Below, one piece after another: positions 8,931-17,887 of a stretch of 64,000 bases of DNA. The notes under the pieces are model-generated. The model was given only the letters and a program-made list of their open reading frames with translations. It was not told the origin of the DNA and searched no databases. Positions within the stretch are counted from its first letter, which is position 1. Each line of letters opens with the position of its first letter. The DNA is from an uncultured Chlorobiaceae bacterium. GTDB taxonomy: Bacteria > Bacteroidota > Chlorobiia > Chlorobiales > Chlorobiaceae. The position numbers were made by a program, and so were the translations under genes. The DNA lies in contig CAISRC010000091.1 in NCBI GenBank assembly GCA_903887845.1, positions 21,565-85,564 of the forward strand, in the 5' to 3' direction.

Positions 8931-11048
8931 ATGCAGAACCTTTGGAACGACGCTGAGCTCCAACGCTTCGTCAAAGAGCAGTGCAGCTTATTTGAGATTC
9001 AGTCTGAACTTGCCGAATTGGTCTATGCATCCCGCCTTCTTGGCCGTGAAAGTTCACTGGTGATGCATGGAGGGGGTAATACCTCGGTCAAGTGCGAGTT
9101 GGTTGATATGGTTGGCAACCGCGCTGAAGTACTGCTGATCAAGGCAAGCGGTGTTGATTTGAGTCGGGTTACGGGTCTCGACTATACACCCCTCAGATTA
9201 GGCCCGCTGCGTAAACTTGTTGAGCTTTTCACTCATAACAACAGTATCAGCGAAGAGGCTCTTCAGCGGTTTTCAACCAAAGAGTTTAAACATCTGTTGT
9301 TGTTGAACATGTTCAGCCTGACTGATCACATGGCAGAGAAGAGGCTGACCCCCTCAATTGAAACGCTTCTTCATGCTTTTCTTCCGCACCGGTTTATTCT
9401 TCATACTCATTCATTCGCCCTGCTCACGCTCAGTAATCAGCCTGATGGCGTTCGGCTCTGCAGCGAAACTCTTGGTGAAAGCTTTGGCTCAGTTCCCTAT
9501 ATCAAGCCAGGACTTGGACTTGCCCGGTCTGCTGCCAGTGTTTATGAGGCAAACCCGGAGATAAAAGGGCTGGTGCTTCAGAAGCACGGTCTGGTTACTT
9601 TCGGCTCAACTGCCTGGGAAGCTTATAGTAGAATGATTGACGCTGTCAGTATGCTTGAAGAGCGGATTGCTGTGTCGGGCAGAAAAAACTTTCCATCGGT
9701 ATCGTTGCCAGCGACAATTGCTTCAGTAGATGTGACGGCCCCCGTCATCAGGGGCGCTTGTGTTGAGGAAAAGGCGCCGGGTACGCGCGAGTATCATCAG
9801 TTCATTCTCGATTTCCGTACTTCCGCTGATATTCTCGACTATGTCAACAGTGCTGATCTTGTCCGCATGAGTCAAAAAGGCGCCATGACGCCTGATTTTA
9901 TAATCCGGACCAAAAACAAGCCGCTTGTTGTTACTGCCCCGGATGCCAGTGACATTCCTGGATTCAAGGCAGCAGTGCATGAGGCTGTCCAACAATACTG
10001 TCAAAAATATACTGAGTACTTTACCATTCAGCAGCAGGCTTCCCACATGTCGGTAACGATGCTTGATCCCCTGCCAAGAGTAGTACTGGTGCCAGGTCTC
10101 GGGCTGTTCGGGCTTGGTAAAACTGCAGCATCTGCCGCAGTCAATGCTGATATAGCAACCTGTACCGCGTCAGCCATTCTTGATGCTGAATCACTCGGTT
10201 CATTTGAAACCATCAGTGACCGTGAAGCTTTTGAGATAGAGTACTGGGACATGGAACAGGCTAAAATGAACAAAGTTCATCTTGGTGTCTTTGCAGGTAA
10301 AATCGTTATGGTTACCGGGGCAGCCAGTGGCATAGGACTTGCTACAGCCAAAGCCTTCCGCCAGAAAGGGGCAGAGCTGGTTCTTCTTGATCTGACCCGG
10401 GAGTCACTCGACAGGGCAGCAGAGGAGCTTGGCGGAAATGTGCTTGCCCTGACCTGTGACGTTACCTCCAGGACAGATGTTCGGGCTGCGTTTGATGCTG
10501 CCTGCCGTCGTTTTGGCGGTGTGGATATTATTGTTTCCAATGTTGGCGCCGCCATTCAGGGGCGTATCGGCGAAGTTTCCGACGATCTGCTCCGAAAAAG
10601 TTTCGAACTTAACTTTTTTCAACACCAGTCTATTGCCCAGGAGGCAGTCAGGGTTATGAAACTGCAAGAAACAGGTGGCGTATTGCTGTTCAATGTTTCA
10701 AAGCAGGCGGTCAATCCCGGTCCCGATTTTGGTCCTTATGGTCTCGCTAAAGCGGCGACAATGTTTCTTGTGCGTCAGTATGCGCTTGATCACGGTCGTG
10801 ACGGTATCCGTGCAAACGGTATCAATGCGGACCGTATTCGCAGCGGACTGCTTACCGAAGAGATGATCAAGGCCCGTTCAACTGCCCGCGGCCTCAGTGA
10901 ACGGGAATACATGGCAGGAAACCTGCTGCAGCTTGAAGTGACCGCAGAAGATGTCGCTGAAGCATTTGTGCACCTTGCGCTTGAAATCAGGACTACCGGA
11001 TCAATTACCACGGTGGATGGTGGCAACATTGCCGCTGCGCTTCGCTGA
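8931..11048 (+). CDS. Bifunctional class II aldolase / short-chain dehydrogenase (RhaD-like)
   Basis: A 705-aa two-domain enzyme resembling fused rhamnulose-1-phosphate aldolase/alcohol dehydrogenases. The aldolase half (about 20-440) carries HGGGNTS (46-52) and likely zinc ligands in ILHTH (H158, H160) and QKHG (H219). The dehydrogenase half (about 455-705) has the NAD-binding TGAASGIG (462-469) and catalytic S590, Y603 and K607 (YGLAK). It would cleave a phosphorylated ketose and reduce or oxidise the aldehyde product. It heads a same-strand cluster with a DhnA/LsrF aldolase, the RuBisCO-like protein and another dehydrogenase, so its substrate may not be rhamnulose phosphate. Confidence 0.88.
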   Translation: MQNLWNDAELQRFVKEQCSLFEIQSELAELVYASRLLGRESSLVMHGGGNTSVKCELVDMVGNRAEVLLIKASGVDLSRVTGLDYTPLRLGPLRKLVELFTHNNSISEEALQRFSTKEFKHLLLLNMFSLTDHMAEKRLTPSIETLLHAFLPHRFILHTHSFALLTLSNQPDGVRLCSETLGESFGSVPYIKPGLGLARSAASVYEANPEIKGLVLQKHGLVTFGSTAWEAYSRMIDAVSMLEERIAVSGRKNFPSVSLPATIASVDVTAPVIRGACVEEKAPGTREYHQFILDFRTSADILDYVNSADLVRMSQKGAMTPDFIIRTKNKPLVVTAPDASDIPGFKAAVHEAVQQYCQKYTEYFTIQQQASHMSVTMLDPLPRVVLVPGLGLFGLGKTAASAAVNADIATCTASAILDAESLGSFETISDREAFEIEYWDMEQAKMNKVHLGVFAGKIVMVTGAASGIGLATAKAFRQKGAELVLLDLTRESLDRAAEELGGNVLALTCDVTSRTDVRAAFDAACRRFGGVDIIVSNVGAAIQGRIGEVSDDLLRKSFELNFFQHQSIAQEAVRVMKLQETGGVLLFNVSKQAVNPGPDFGPYGLAKAATMFLVRQYALDHGRDGIRANGINADRIRSGLLTEEMIKARSTARGLSEREYMAGNLLQLEVTAEDVAEAFVHLALEIRTTGSITTVDGGNIAAALR

Positions 11049-11105
11049 ACAAAAAGAAAAACAAAGAGATAACAACATCAAAACCGAAAAGAGGAGATAG
11101 ACCCC

Positions 11106-11987
11106 ATGGCAGAATACGATAAAGACAAACAGGCCAAAGAGTATTACCTTGACACCCCTGTCAACAACTACGGATTCTTTCTCAAGGGAGCACACTCTCT
11201 TGACTGGGGAATGAAGAATCGGCTCTCAAGAATTTTCCGGCCTGATACTGGCAAGACAGTGATGCTCGCCATCGATCATGGTTACTTTCAGGGTCCGACT
11301 ACCGGCCTTGAGCGTCCTGACGTCAATATTGTGCCGCTGATGTCCTATGCCGATGCCATAATGTTGACTCGCGGCATTTTGCGCACCACGGTTCCTCCAA
11401 CTCTTACCAAGGCGGTTGTCATGCGCTGCAGCGGAGGTCCAAGTATTCTCAAGGAGCTTTCCGATGAAGAACTGGCTGTTGATATTGAAGATGCCATTCG
11501 CATGAATGTTGCGGCAATAACCCTCCAGATATTCATTGGCGGTGAGTATGAGACTCGCTCAATACATAACATGACACGTCTGGTCGATATGGGCCTGCGT
11601 TACGGAATTCCTACCATGGCAGTGACTGCCGTTGGCAAGGATATGGTCCGCGATGCGAAATATTTCCGGTTAGCCTGCCGTATGGCTGCCGAACTCGGAG
11701 CGCAGATTGTCAAGACCTATTATGTGCCTGAAGAGTTTGATACGATTACAGCTTCATGCCCGGTGCCGATTGTCATGGCTGGCGGCAAGAAACTTCCTGA
11801 GTTAGAAGCGCTTACCATGTCCCGCAACGCTATCGATGAAGGTGCATCAGGTGTTGATATGGGCCGCAACATTTTTCAGAGTGACTCTCCGCTTGCCATG
11901 ATGAAAGCTGTCAATAAGGTGGTGCATGAGAAGATGAGTCCGAAGGATGCTTTTGATTATTTCAATACCATCAAAGCTGAAGGATAA
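11106..11987 (+). CDS. DhnA/LsrF-type class I aldolase or thiolase
   Basis: A 293-aa TIM-barrel enzyme of the DhnA / LsrF / archaeal class I fructose-bisphosphate aldolase family. Visible features are the [12 protein letters not shown] strand at about 53-64, the VGKDMVRD turn, the Schiff-base lysine in IVKTYY (K203) and the phosphate-binding end [13 protein letters not shown]. In E. coli, LsrF acts as a thiolase on phospho-AI-2, whereas other members are aldolases. No lsr kinase, isomerase or transporter is nearby, so AI-2 degradation is unlikely. It lies 57 bp after the bifunctional aldolase with a good GAGGAG ribosome site, and just before the RuBisCO-like protein. Confidence 0.87.
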   Translation: MAEYDKDKQAKEYYLDTPVNNYGFFLKGAHSLDWGMKNRLSRIFRPDTGKTVMLAIDHGYFQGPTTGLERPDVNIVPLMSYADAIMLTRGILRTTVPPTLTKAVVMRCSGGPSILKELSDEELAVDIEDAIRMNVAAITLQIFIGGEYETRSIHNMTRLVDMGLRYGIPTMAVTAVGKDMVRDAKYFRLACRMAAELGAQIVKTYYVPEEFDTITASCPVPIVMAGGKKLPELEALTMSRNAIDEGASGVDMGRNIFQSDSPLAMMKAVNKVVHEKMSPKDAFDYFNTIKAEG

Positions 11988-12074
11988 CGTATTACTATCA
12001 AAGTTCGATTTTGTTAATGGATACCCTTGAGCAACTTGCGGCAGGCCGGAGACAGGGGAGTATGATGTTTTTCT

Positions 12075-13373
12075 ATGAACAGAGAGGATATTAAAGGTTT
12101 TTTTGCCTCAAGAGATCAGCTTGAAATGGCTGACTATCTGACGCTCGATTACTATCTGGAATGTGTGGGAGATATTGAAATAGCCCTTGCTCATTTCTGC
12201 AGCGAACAATCTACGGCACAGTGGAAGCGTGTTGGTCATAATGAAGACTTCCGTCCAAAATATGGGGCAAAGGTTATCAGCCTGACGGTAGAGGGCGAGC
12301 TTTCAGAGCTTAGCTATCCGGTTAATCATGCAACTCCTGGGCCGATTCACGCCTGTCGTGTCACTATTGCTCATCCTCATTGTAATTTCGGGACAAAAAT
12401 TCCGAATCTGCTCTCTGCAGTCTGTGGCGAAGGAGCTTTTTTCACTCCTGGAGTTCCGGTGGTCAAACTGCTTGATATCGGTTTCCCGGAGTCTTACCTT
12501 ACCGCATTTGATGGTCCGAAATTCGGGATTGACGGTATCCGCGACATTCTTCATGCTTATCACCGCCCGATTTTTTTCGGTGTTGTTAAACCTAATATCG
12601 GTCTCAGTCCCGTCGATTTTGCTGAAATTGCCCGTCAGAGCTGGCTCGGGGGGTTAGATATTGCCAAAGATGATGAAATGCTGGCCGATGTTGACTGGTC
12701 AACTCTGATTGAGCGTTCCCATGCACTTGGAGAGGCAAGAGTGAGTGCGGAACGGGAGACCGGAGAGCCGAAGATTTACCTCGCCAATGTGACTGATGAG
12801 GTTGACCGGTTGATTGAACAGCATGATATTGCTGTACGCAATGGAGCTAATGCCCTGCTGATCAATGCTCTTCCAGTGGGACTAAGCGCTGTCAGAATGC
12901 TTGCCAGGCATACGAAAGTGCCGCTTATAGGCCATTTTCCGTTTATTGCAGCGTTCAGCCGTATGGAAAAATATGGCGTTCATTCAAGGGTCATGACCAA
13001 ACTGCAACGCCTTGTCGGGCTTGATTCCATCATCATGCCCGGATTCGGCAGCAGGATGATGACGCCGGAAGAAGAGGTCAAAGAGAACATACAGGAGTGC
13101 TTGCAGGAGTTCGGTCATCTCCGGCGCTCACTTCCGGTTCCGGGCGGCAGCGATTCTGCCTTGACGCTCGAAGGTGTATACCGCAAAGTCGGTAGTGTTG
13201 ATTTCGGCTTTGTGCCTGGTCGCGGTATTTTTGGTCATCCCATGGGTCCAAAAGCCGGGGCGGCGAGCATCCGTCAGGCTTGGGAAGCGATAGAGCAGGG
13301 TATTGCTCTTGAAACGTATGCAGTCGGTCGACCGGAACTTCAGGTGATGGTTGACGGGGCCAACGGAAAATAG
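12075..13373 (+). CDS. RuBisCO-like protein (form IV)
   Basis: A 432-aa homologue of the RuBisCO large subunit, similar in type to the C. tepidum RuBisCO-like protein. It keeps a lysine in VKPNIGLS (K172) and the metal-site lysine with acidic partners in [10 protein letters not shown] (K198, D200, E201). Carboxylase residues are changed: the HR pair is HF (H287), loop 6 reads MPGFGSRMM with no conserved catalytic lysine, and the phosphate-site serine is replaced in VPGGSD (P356). CO2 fixation is therefore not expected; an enolase or isomerase-type reaction is likelier. In C. tepidum, loss of the protein affects thiosulfate oxidation and stress responses. The dehydrogenase downstream starts 10 bp later. 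Confidence 0.93.
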   Translation: MNREDIKGFFASRDQLEMADYLTLDYYLECVGDIEIALAHFCSEQSTAQWKRVGHNEDFRPKYGAKVISLTVEGELSELSYPVNHATPGPIHACRVTIAHPHCNFGTKIPNLLSAVCGEGAFFTPGVPVVKLLDIGFPESYLTAFDGPKFGIDGIRDILHAYHRPIFFGVVKPNIGLSPVDFAEIARQSWLGGLDIAKDDEMLADVDWSTLIERSHALGEARVSAERETGEPKIYLANVTDEVDRLIEQHDIAVRNGANALLINALPVGLSAVRMLARHTKVPLIGHFPFIAAFSRMEKYGVHSRVMTKLQRLVGLDSIIMPGFGSRMMTPEEEVKENIQECLQEFGHLRRSLPVPGGSDSALTLEGVYRKVGSVDFGFVPGRGIFGHPMGPKAGAASIRQAWEAIEQGIALETYAVGRPELQVMVDGANGK

Positions 13374-13382
13374 CAGGTTTTC

Positions 13383-14207
13383 ATGGGTATGCTCGACCAC
13401 ACGGTTGCCGTTATTACCGGTTCTACCAGAGGGATAGGTAAAGCTATAGCCCGTGAGTTTGTACGTGAAGGTGCAAAGGTGGTTATTACCTCCTCCTCTT
13501 ATGCCAATGTTCAGGCTGCGGTTGCGGAATTTCCGCCGGGTACAGTACATGGTTGTGTCTGCAATGTTGTCTCCATGGCTGATATGGAACAGCTTATCCT
13601 GGAGGCAACAGGCAAATTCGGAAAGGTTGACTGTTTTATTAATAATGCAGGGATTTCCGATCCTTTCAGGAGTATTACCGAGAGTGATCCTGATGAATGG
13701 GGCAAGGTCATTGACACCAATCTCAAAGGAACCTATAACGGGAGCCGTGCTGCAATCAGCTATTTTCTCAGAGAAAACAGAAAAGGAAAAGTCATCAATA
13801 TGTCTGGATCCGGAAGTGACAAAGGCTCAAATACTCCATGGATCAGCGCCTACGGTTCCACCAAGGCAGCCATAGCCCGTTTTACCTACGCAGTTGCTGA
13901 AGAGTATCGACATACGGGCATCTCTGTCATGCTGCTGCATCCAGGGCTGGTTCGTACCGGTATGGTCAGTGCTGACAACCCTACGATTGAACTTTCAAGG
14001 CAGTTAGCCACGTTCAATACTATCCTTGATATTTTTGCTCAGCCTCCGTCGGTTGCCGCAAGGCTGGCAGTAAAACTTGCTTCAAGCTGGAGCGATTCTA
14101 AAACAGGCATTTATCTTTCTGCCTTGAATGGAAGGAGGAAAAAAGGGTTGCTCCTGACCTATCCCTTCCGTAAAATAATGAACAGGATTGACCGTCGAAC
14201 CTATTAA
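13383..14207 (+). CDS. Short-chain dehydrogenase/reductase
   Basis: A 274-aa NAD(P)-dependent oxidoreductase of the classical SDR family. The Rossmann motif TGSTRGIG lies at about residues 12-19, the NNAG motif is present as INNAG, and the active site is visible as a serine in NMSGSGS followed by YGSTK. The downstream VMLLHPGLVRTGM segment is typical. The start is 10 bp after the RuBisCO-like protein stop, so the two are almost certainly co-transcribed and probably act in the same pathway. The C-terminus is basic and somewhat longer than minimal SDRs. The substrate is unknown. Confidence 0.85.
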   Translation: MGMLDHTVAVITGSTRGIGKAIAREFVREGAKVVITSSSYANVQAAVAEFPPGTVHGCVCNVVSMADMEQLILEATGKFGKVDCFINNAGISDPFRSITESDPDEWGKVIDTNLKGTYNGSRAAISYFLRENRKGKVINMSGSGSDKGSNTPWISAYGSTKAAIARFTYAVAEEYRHTGISVMLLHPGLVRTGMVSADNPTIELSRQLATFNTILDIFAQPPSVAARLAVKLASSWSDSKTGIYLSALNGRRKKGLLLTYPFRKIMNRIDRRTY

Positions 14208-14220
14208 TCCGGGTATCGTC

Positions 14221-14730
14221 ATGAGAAAAGCTGGTACAACGACAGCCATACTTATTTTCCTTTTTTCGGCTATTCTTCAGGGCTGTTACAGCTTTACAGG
14301 AGGCTCACTGCCTGCGCACCTGAAAACTATTGCAATTCCTGTTTTTGACGATCGTTCCGGAGCCGGTATTGCGCAGTTCCGGGCTGAACTTGCCAGAGCC
14401 CTTGTCGATAGAATAGAATCGCAAAGCCCGCTTCGCTTCACGCCATCCTTGGCCCGTGCCGATGCGCTGCTTGAAGGAGCGATTATCTCTTTTTCTGACG
14501 TTCCGGGACAGCTTTCCAGTAAAACCGAGCGGGCCAAGACGAATCGTATTACTATGGTTGTTCAGGTTACGATGGAAGATCAGGTTAAAAAATCAGTGCT
14601 GTTTACACATCCATTTGTCGGATTTGCCGACTATCCGGCAGGAAACTTTGTCGCTCAGCAGGAGGCAATTCGATTTGTCCTTGGTCAGATTGTCGACGGG
14701 ATTTTTGACCGGGTTGTTTCCGGATGGTAA
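14221..14730 (+). CDS. lptE: LptE-like LPS assembly lipoprotein
   Basis: A 169-aa lipoprotein resembling LptE, the outer membrane partner of LptD in lipopolysaccharide export. The N-terminus is a lipoprotein signal with the lipobox AILQGC (C22), followed by YSF and SLPAHLKTIAIPVFDD, a stretch typical of the Bacteroidetes/Chlorobi LptE-like family. The rest reads as a small mixed alpha-beta domain ending in the variable amphipathic helix IVDGIFDRVVSGW. I choose ATG 14221 over an upstream in-frame start at 14188 because it places the signal peptide at the N-terminus. It follows the SDR gene by 13 bp; lptD is not in the window. Confidence 0.75.
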   Translation: MRKAGTTTAILIFLFSAILQGCYSFTGGSLPAHLKTIAIPVFDDRSGAGIAQFRAELARALVDRIESQSPLRFTPSLARADALLEGAIISFSDVPGQLSSKTERAKTNRITMVVQVTMEDQVKKSVLFTHPFVGFADYPAGNFVAQQEAIRFVLGQIVDGIFDRVVSGW

Positions 14731-14760
14731 AATAACCGGGATGTCGCTTGACGACAGGAA

Positions 14761-14782
14761 CTGAAGGTGATTCAGATTTTTT
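14761..14782 (+). terminator. Possible terminator after lptE
   Basis: A short stem CTGAA / TTCAG with a 5-base loop is followed by a run of T. It lies 31 bp after the lptE stop and would end the cluster that includes the RuBisCO-like protein. The stem is weak. Confidence 0.45.
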
Positions 14783-14839
14783 CATTAAAATGATGATATA
14801 AAACCAGTCGTATGCAGGAATCGACTAAAGGAGGTTGTT

Positions 14840-15268
14840 ATGGGAACAGACAAGAATGTTGAGTACCGTCTTGAACTTGCTCAAGGGTTTCTGAATGAAG
14901 CTGAGCAGGATTATTCTCTCAAACGGTGGCGGTCGTGTGTTTCAGGTTCTACACTTGTTCTTGAACATGCTGGTCTTGCCGTACTGATGCTCTTCGGTGT
15001 TTCCCCCCTGACTCACAAGCCGGGAAAGCACCTTTCGCAAATGATGTCGGAGGGTACCGTCAGCAGTGAGGCTGCGGCATTGATTGAACAGCTTCTTCCA
15101 GAGTTGGAGAAGTATGATTCACACGAAAAAATGCTTACAAAATATGGGGATGAGGCATTATACCAGCTTCCCTGGGAGCTTTTTGCCGAAGAGCAGGGTG
15201 GATTGGCCATTGAGGCTGCCCGCAAGTGTATGCGCTTGAGTCTGGAGATGGCAGCCCTGCTTCAGTAA
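14840..15268 (+). CDS. Solitary HEPN-domain protein
   Basis: A 142-aa all-helical protein resembling HEPN domains. The pattern ELAQGFLNEAEQDYSLKRW, a following CVSGSTLVLEHAGLAVL helix and the C-terminal EAARKCMRLS helix match the family layout, in which proteins of this kind often pair with a minimal nucleotidyltransferase. No such partner is adjacent, and I cannot see a clear R-x4-H ribonuclease motif. It has an excellent ribosome site (AAAGGAGG) and lies alone between lptE and rfbA. It could be a small-molecule or nucleotide-binding protein rather than a toxin. Confidence 0.65.
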   Translation: MGTDKNVEYRLELAQGFLNEAEQDYSLKRWRSCVSGSTLVLEHAGLAVLMLFGVSPLTHKPGKHLSQMMSEGTVSSEAAALIEQLLPELEKYDSHEKMLTKYGDEALYQLPWELFAEEQGGLAIEAARKCMRLSLEMAALLQ

Positions 15269-15342
15269 CAGATATTTTTAAATAACCTGTTTTTTTTAAT
15301 GGTGATGCAGTGGGCTGATATGTCCATAAAAATAAAAAAGTT

Positions 15343-16221
15343 ATGAAAGGAATTATTCTGGCTGGAGGCTCTGGTACCAGACTCTATCCGGTTACAAAGG
15401 GAATATCGAAACAGCTCCTTCCAGTGTATGACAAGCCCATGATCTATTATCCCCTGACGACGCTGATGCTTGCAGGTATAAGGGATATTCTTGTTATCAC
15501 CACACCTGAGGATCAGCCGATGTTTATAAAGCTGCTTGGGGATGGCAGTGACTGGGGTATTTCGCTCTCCTACGTTGTGCAGCCCTCTCCCGACGGACTT
15601 GCCCAGGCGTTTATCCTTGGCGAGGCATTTATTGGCAGTGATGATGCTGCTCTTATTCTTGGCGACAATATCTTTTTTGGTTACGCATTCAGCTCAATGC
15701 TTGAGGCTGCCGTTGGATTGGTAAAGAAAGAACGTAAGGCAACGATATTTGGCTATTATGTCAGTGATCCGGAGCGTTATGGTGTTGCTGAACTTGATGC
15801 GGATGGAAATGTACTCTCCATAGAGGAGAAGCCTCAGAATCCGAAATCAAATTATGCTGTTGTCGGTCTATATTTTTATCCCAACAGTGTGGTGGAGATT
15901 GCAAAACAGGTGATGCCCTCGCTTCGGGGAGAGCTTGAAATAACAGCGGTTAACGAAGCCTATCTGCAGCAGGGGCAGTTGAAGTGCTCGATGCTGGGGC
16001 GTGGGTTTGCCTGGCTTGATACCGGAACGCATGAATCATTTCAGGAGGCAGGTAACTTTATACAGACCGTGGAAAAAAGGCAGGGGCTGAAAATTGCCTG
16101 TCCTGAAGAGATAGCCTGGCGAAATGGCTGGATCTCGGACGAAGAGCTGTTGCAGTTATCCCAACCATTGATGAAAAGCAACTACGGACAGTATCTGAAG
16201 CAGTTGTTGGTTCAACGGTAA
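15343..16221 (+). CDS. rfbA: Glucose-1-phosphate thymidylyltransferase
   Basis: RfbA/RmlA (292 aa) makes dTDP-glucose from glucose-1-phosphate and dTTP, the first step toward dTDP-L-rhamnose for surface polysaccharide. The nucleotidyltransferase signature [17 protein letters not shown] is at the N-terminus, followed by [26 protein letters not shown] and the [10 protein letters not shown] stretch, all standard for the family. Length is normal. It starts the run rfbA-rfbC-rfbD-rfbB, which is complete for dTDP-rhamnose synthesis. Confidence 0.97.
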   Translation: MKGIILAGGSGTRLYPVTKGISKQLLPVYDKPMIYYPLTTLMLAGIRDILVITTPEDQPMFIKLLGDGSDWGISLSYVVQPSPDGLAQAFILGEAFIGSDDAALILGDNIFFGYAFSSMLEAAVGLVKKERKATIFGYYVSDPERYGVAELDADGNVLSIEEKPQNPKSNYAVVGLYFYPNSVVEIAKQVMPSLRGELEITAVNEAYLQQGQLKCSMLGRGFAWLDTGTHESFQEAGNFIQTVEKRQGLKIACPEEIAWRNGWISDEELLQLSQPLMKSNYGQYLKQLLVQR

Positions 16222-16316
16222 CGCGCAGTTCAATTCGGATGTTAAAAAAACAGGCGGCTTTTCCTCTCAAAGGTTCTTGTCGTGATTGGTGATGCAATAT
16301 TTTTCCCCTTTGTTTT

Positions 16317-16907
16317 ATGCGAGTAATCGTTTCAACCATACCTGATGTCCTGATTTTTGAGCCGCAAGTGTTCGGTGACGATCGGGGCTATTTTTTTGAG
16401 TCATTTCGGCAGGATATTGTTAACCAGCACATCGGGGAAGTTTCGTTTGTCCAGGATAATGAATCGAAGTCAGGCTACGGAGTGCTTCGTGGTCTTCATT
16501 TTCAAAAGCCACCATTTACGCAGTCGAAGCTGGTTCGGGTAGTTTATGGATCTGTGCTTGATATTGCCGTTGATCTGCGTCTTGGTTCACCCTGGTATGG
16601 CCGTCATGTATCCTGTGTGCTTGATGCAGAAAGGAAAAATATGATGTGGGTACCGAAAGGATTTGCTCACGGCTTTCTGGTGCTCTCTCCGGAAGCCGTT
16701 TTTACCTACAAGTGCGACAATTACTATACACCATCGCACGATGCGGGTCTTTTGTGGAATGATCCCGCCCTCGGTATTGACTGGCGGCTTCCGGAAAAGG
16801 CGATCCGTGTTTCAGGTAAAGATGCCATACAACCGCAGTTTGGTTCGGTTGATATTTTTAAATACGACGATTTCAGACAGGAAAAACTTTATCCGGGGGC
16901 ATTATAA
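16317..16907 (+). CDS. rfbC: dTDP-4-dehydrorhamnose 3,5-epimerase
   Basis: RfbC/RmlC (196 aa) epimerises C3 and C5 of dTDP-4-keto-6-deoxyglucose. This cupin-fold enzyme shows the signature DRGYFFESFR near the N-terminus, QDNESKSGYGVLRGLHFQ in the core with the catalytic His, and KGFAHGFLVLS further on. Length fits the family (about 180-200 aa). The stop TAA is directly followed, with no spacer, by the TTG start of rfbD, so the two are translationally linked. Confidence 0.96.
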   Translation: MRVIVSTIPDVLIFEPQVFGDDRGYFFESFRQDIVNQHIGEVSFVQDNESKSGYGVLRGLHFQKPPFTQSKLVRVVYGSVLDIAVDLRLGSPWYGRHVSCVLDAERKNMMWVPKGFAHGFLVLSPEAVFTYKCDNYYTPSHDAGLLWNDPALGIDWRLPEKAIRVSGKDAIQPQFGSVDIFKYDDFRQEKLYPGAL

Positions 16908-17780
16908 TTGAATATTCTTGTTACAGGCAGCAGAGGTCAGCTTGGTTCTGAATTGCAGGAGTTGTCGGTTCTCTGTGACAACCACCGTTTTTTTTTCTAT
17001 GATCTTCCTGAGCTTGATATTACCCGACCCGACCAGATTGAATCACGTTGTCGTGATCATGACATAGAGGTGATTGTCAATTGCGCGGCATATACGGCTG
17101 TGGACAAGGCTGAAACAGATACAGAAATGGCGTTTAAAGTGAACCGGGATGGCCCTGCAGTACTTGCAGTGTGCGCTAAAGAGCGTCATGCCCTGCTGCT
17201 GCATCTTTCTACTGACTATGTTTTTGATGGTACCTCCAGTACCCCTTACCGGGAGAGTGATCCGGTGGCGCCACTTGGAGTGTACGGTCTCTCGAAATGG
17301 GAGGGCGAAGAGCGTATCCGTCAGATTGCCCCTTCGCATATTATTATCAGAACATCCTGGCTTTACTCCATGTATGGCGTTAATTTTGTCAAAACCATGT
17401 TACGTCTTGGTGCTGAACGCCCCGAGCTGAATGTTGTGGTTGACCAGATTGGAACACCGACCTGGGCGGCAGATCTGGCAAAAGCGATTATGTCGATTAT
17501 TGATCGGCATGACAGGGGTTCTTCCTATGGCGAAACCTTCCATTACTCCAACGAAGGGGTTGCTTCCTGGTACGATTTTGCACGAGCGGTTATGGAGCTT
17601 GCAGGACTTCCCTGCAAGGTTTTGCCGATCGAAAGCGCCCTGTATCCCCAGGTTGCTCCACGACCACAGTACAGTGTCATGAACAAGTCGTCGATTAAAA
17701 AGGAGTGGGCGATCGACATTCCCTACTGGCGAGACTCACTGGCTGCCATGATTCAGCGTTTGGCGGGGACTGTGGCGTGA
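16908..17780 (+). CDS. rfbD: dTDP-4-dehydrorhamnose reductase
   Basis: RfbD/RmlD (290 aa) reduces dTDP-4-keto-L-rhamnose to dTDP-L-rhamnose with NAD(P)H. It has the N-terminal nucleotide-binding ILVTGSRGQLGSEL, the VNCAAYTAVDKAE block, a catalytic YGLSKWEGE (Y and K) and TSWLYS. The start is a TTG that abuts the rfbC stop codon. An ATG start is not available at this position, and the TTG gives the normal N-terminus, so rare start usage plus coupling to rfbC is the best reading. Confidence 0.96.
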   Translation: MNILVTGSRGQLGSELQELSVLCDNHRFFFYDLPELDITRPDQIESRCRDHDIEVIVNCAAYTAVDKAETDTEMAFKVNRDGPAVLAVCAKERHALLLHLSTDYVFDGTSSTPYRESDPVAPLGVYGLSKWEGEERIRQIAPSHIIIRTSWLYSMYGVNFVKTMLRLGAERPELNVVVDQIGTPTWAADLAKAIMSIIDRHDRGSSYGETFHYSNEGVASWYDFARAVMELAGLPCKVLPIESALYPQVAPRPQYSVMNKSSIKKEWAIDIPYWRDSLAAMIQRLAGTVA

Positions 17781-17828
17781 GAGGTAACACCTGAAAGGTA
17801 CTCTTTTCTTGAATGTTGAGAGATAAAA

Positions 17829-17850
17829 GCCCCGCAGGGGCGACATATTG
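17829..17850. repeat. Short hairpin, possible dispersed intergenic repeat
   Basis: A GCCCC-GCA-GGGGC hairpin (17829-17841) followed by GACATATTG lies between rfbD and rfbB. I recall similar GC hairpins followed by a GACATATT-type tail as dispersed repeats in Chlorobi and Bacteroidetes intergenic DNA. Only one copy is seen in this window, so repeat status is an inference. Confidence 0.4.
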
Positions 17851-17887
17851 TTAACTTTTGGAAAGTTGTAACAAATCATTACCGTCA

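Noticed and set aside
11106..11987. LsrF acting in AI-2 degradation
   Set aside because: The motif fit is good, but no lsr transporter, kinase or isomerase is nearby and the gene sits in the RuBisCO-like protein cluster.
12075..13373. True CO2-fixing RuBisCO
   Set aside because: Loop 6 lacks the catalytic lysine and the phosphate-site serine is replaced; green sulfur bacteria fix CO2 by the reverse TCA cycle.
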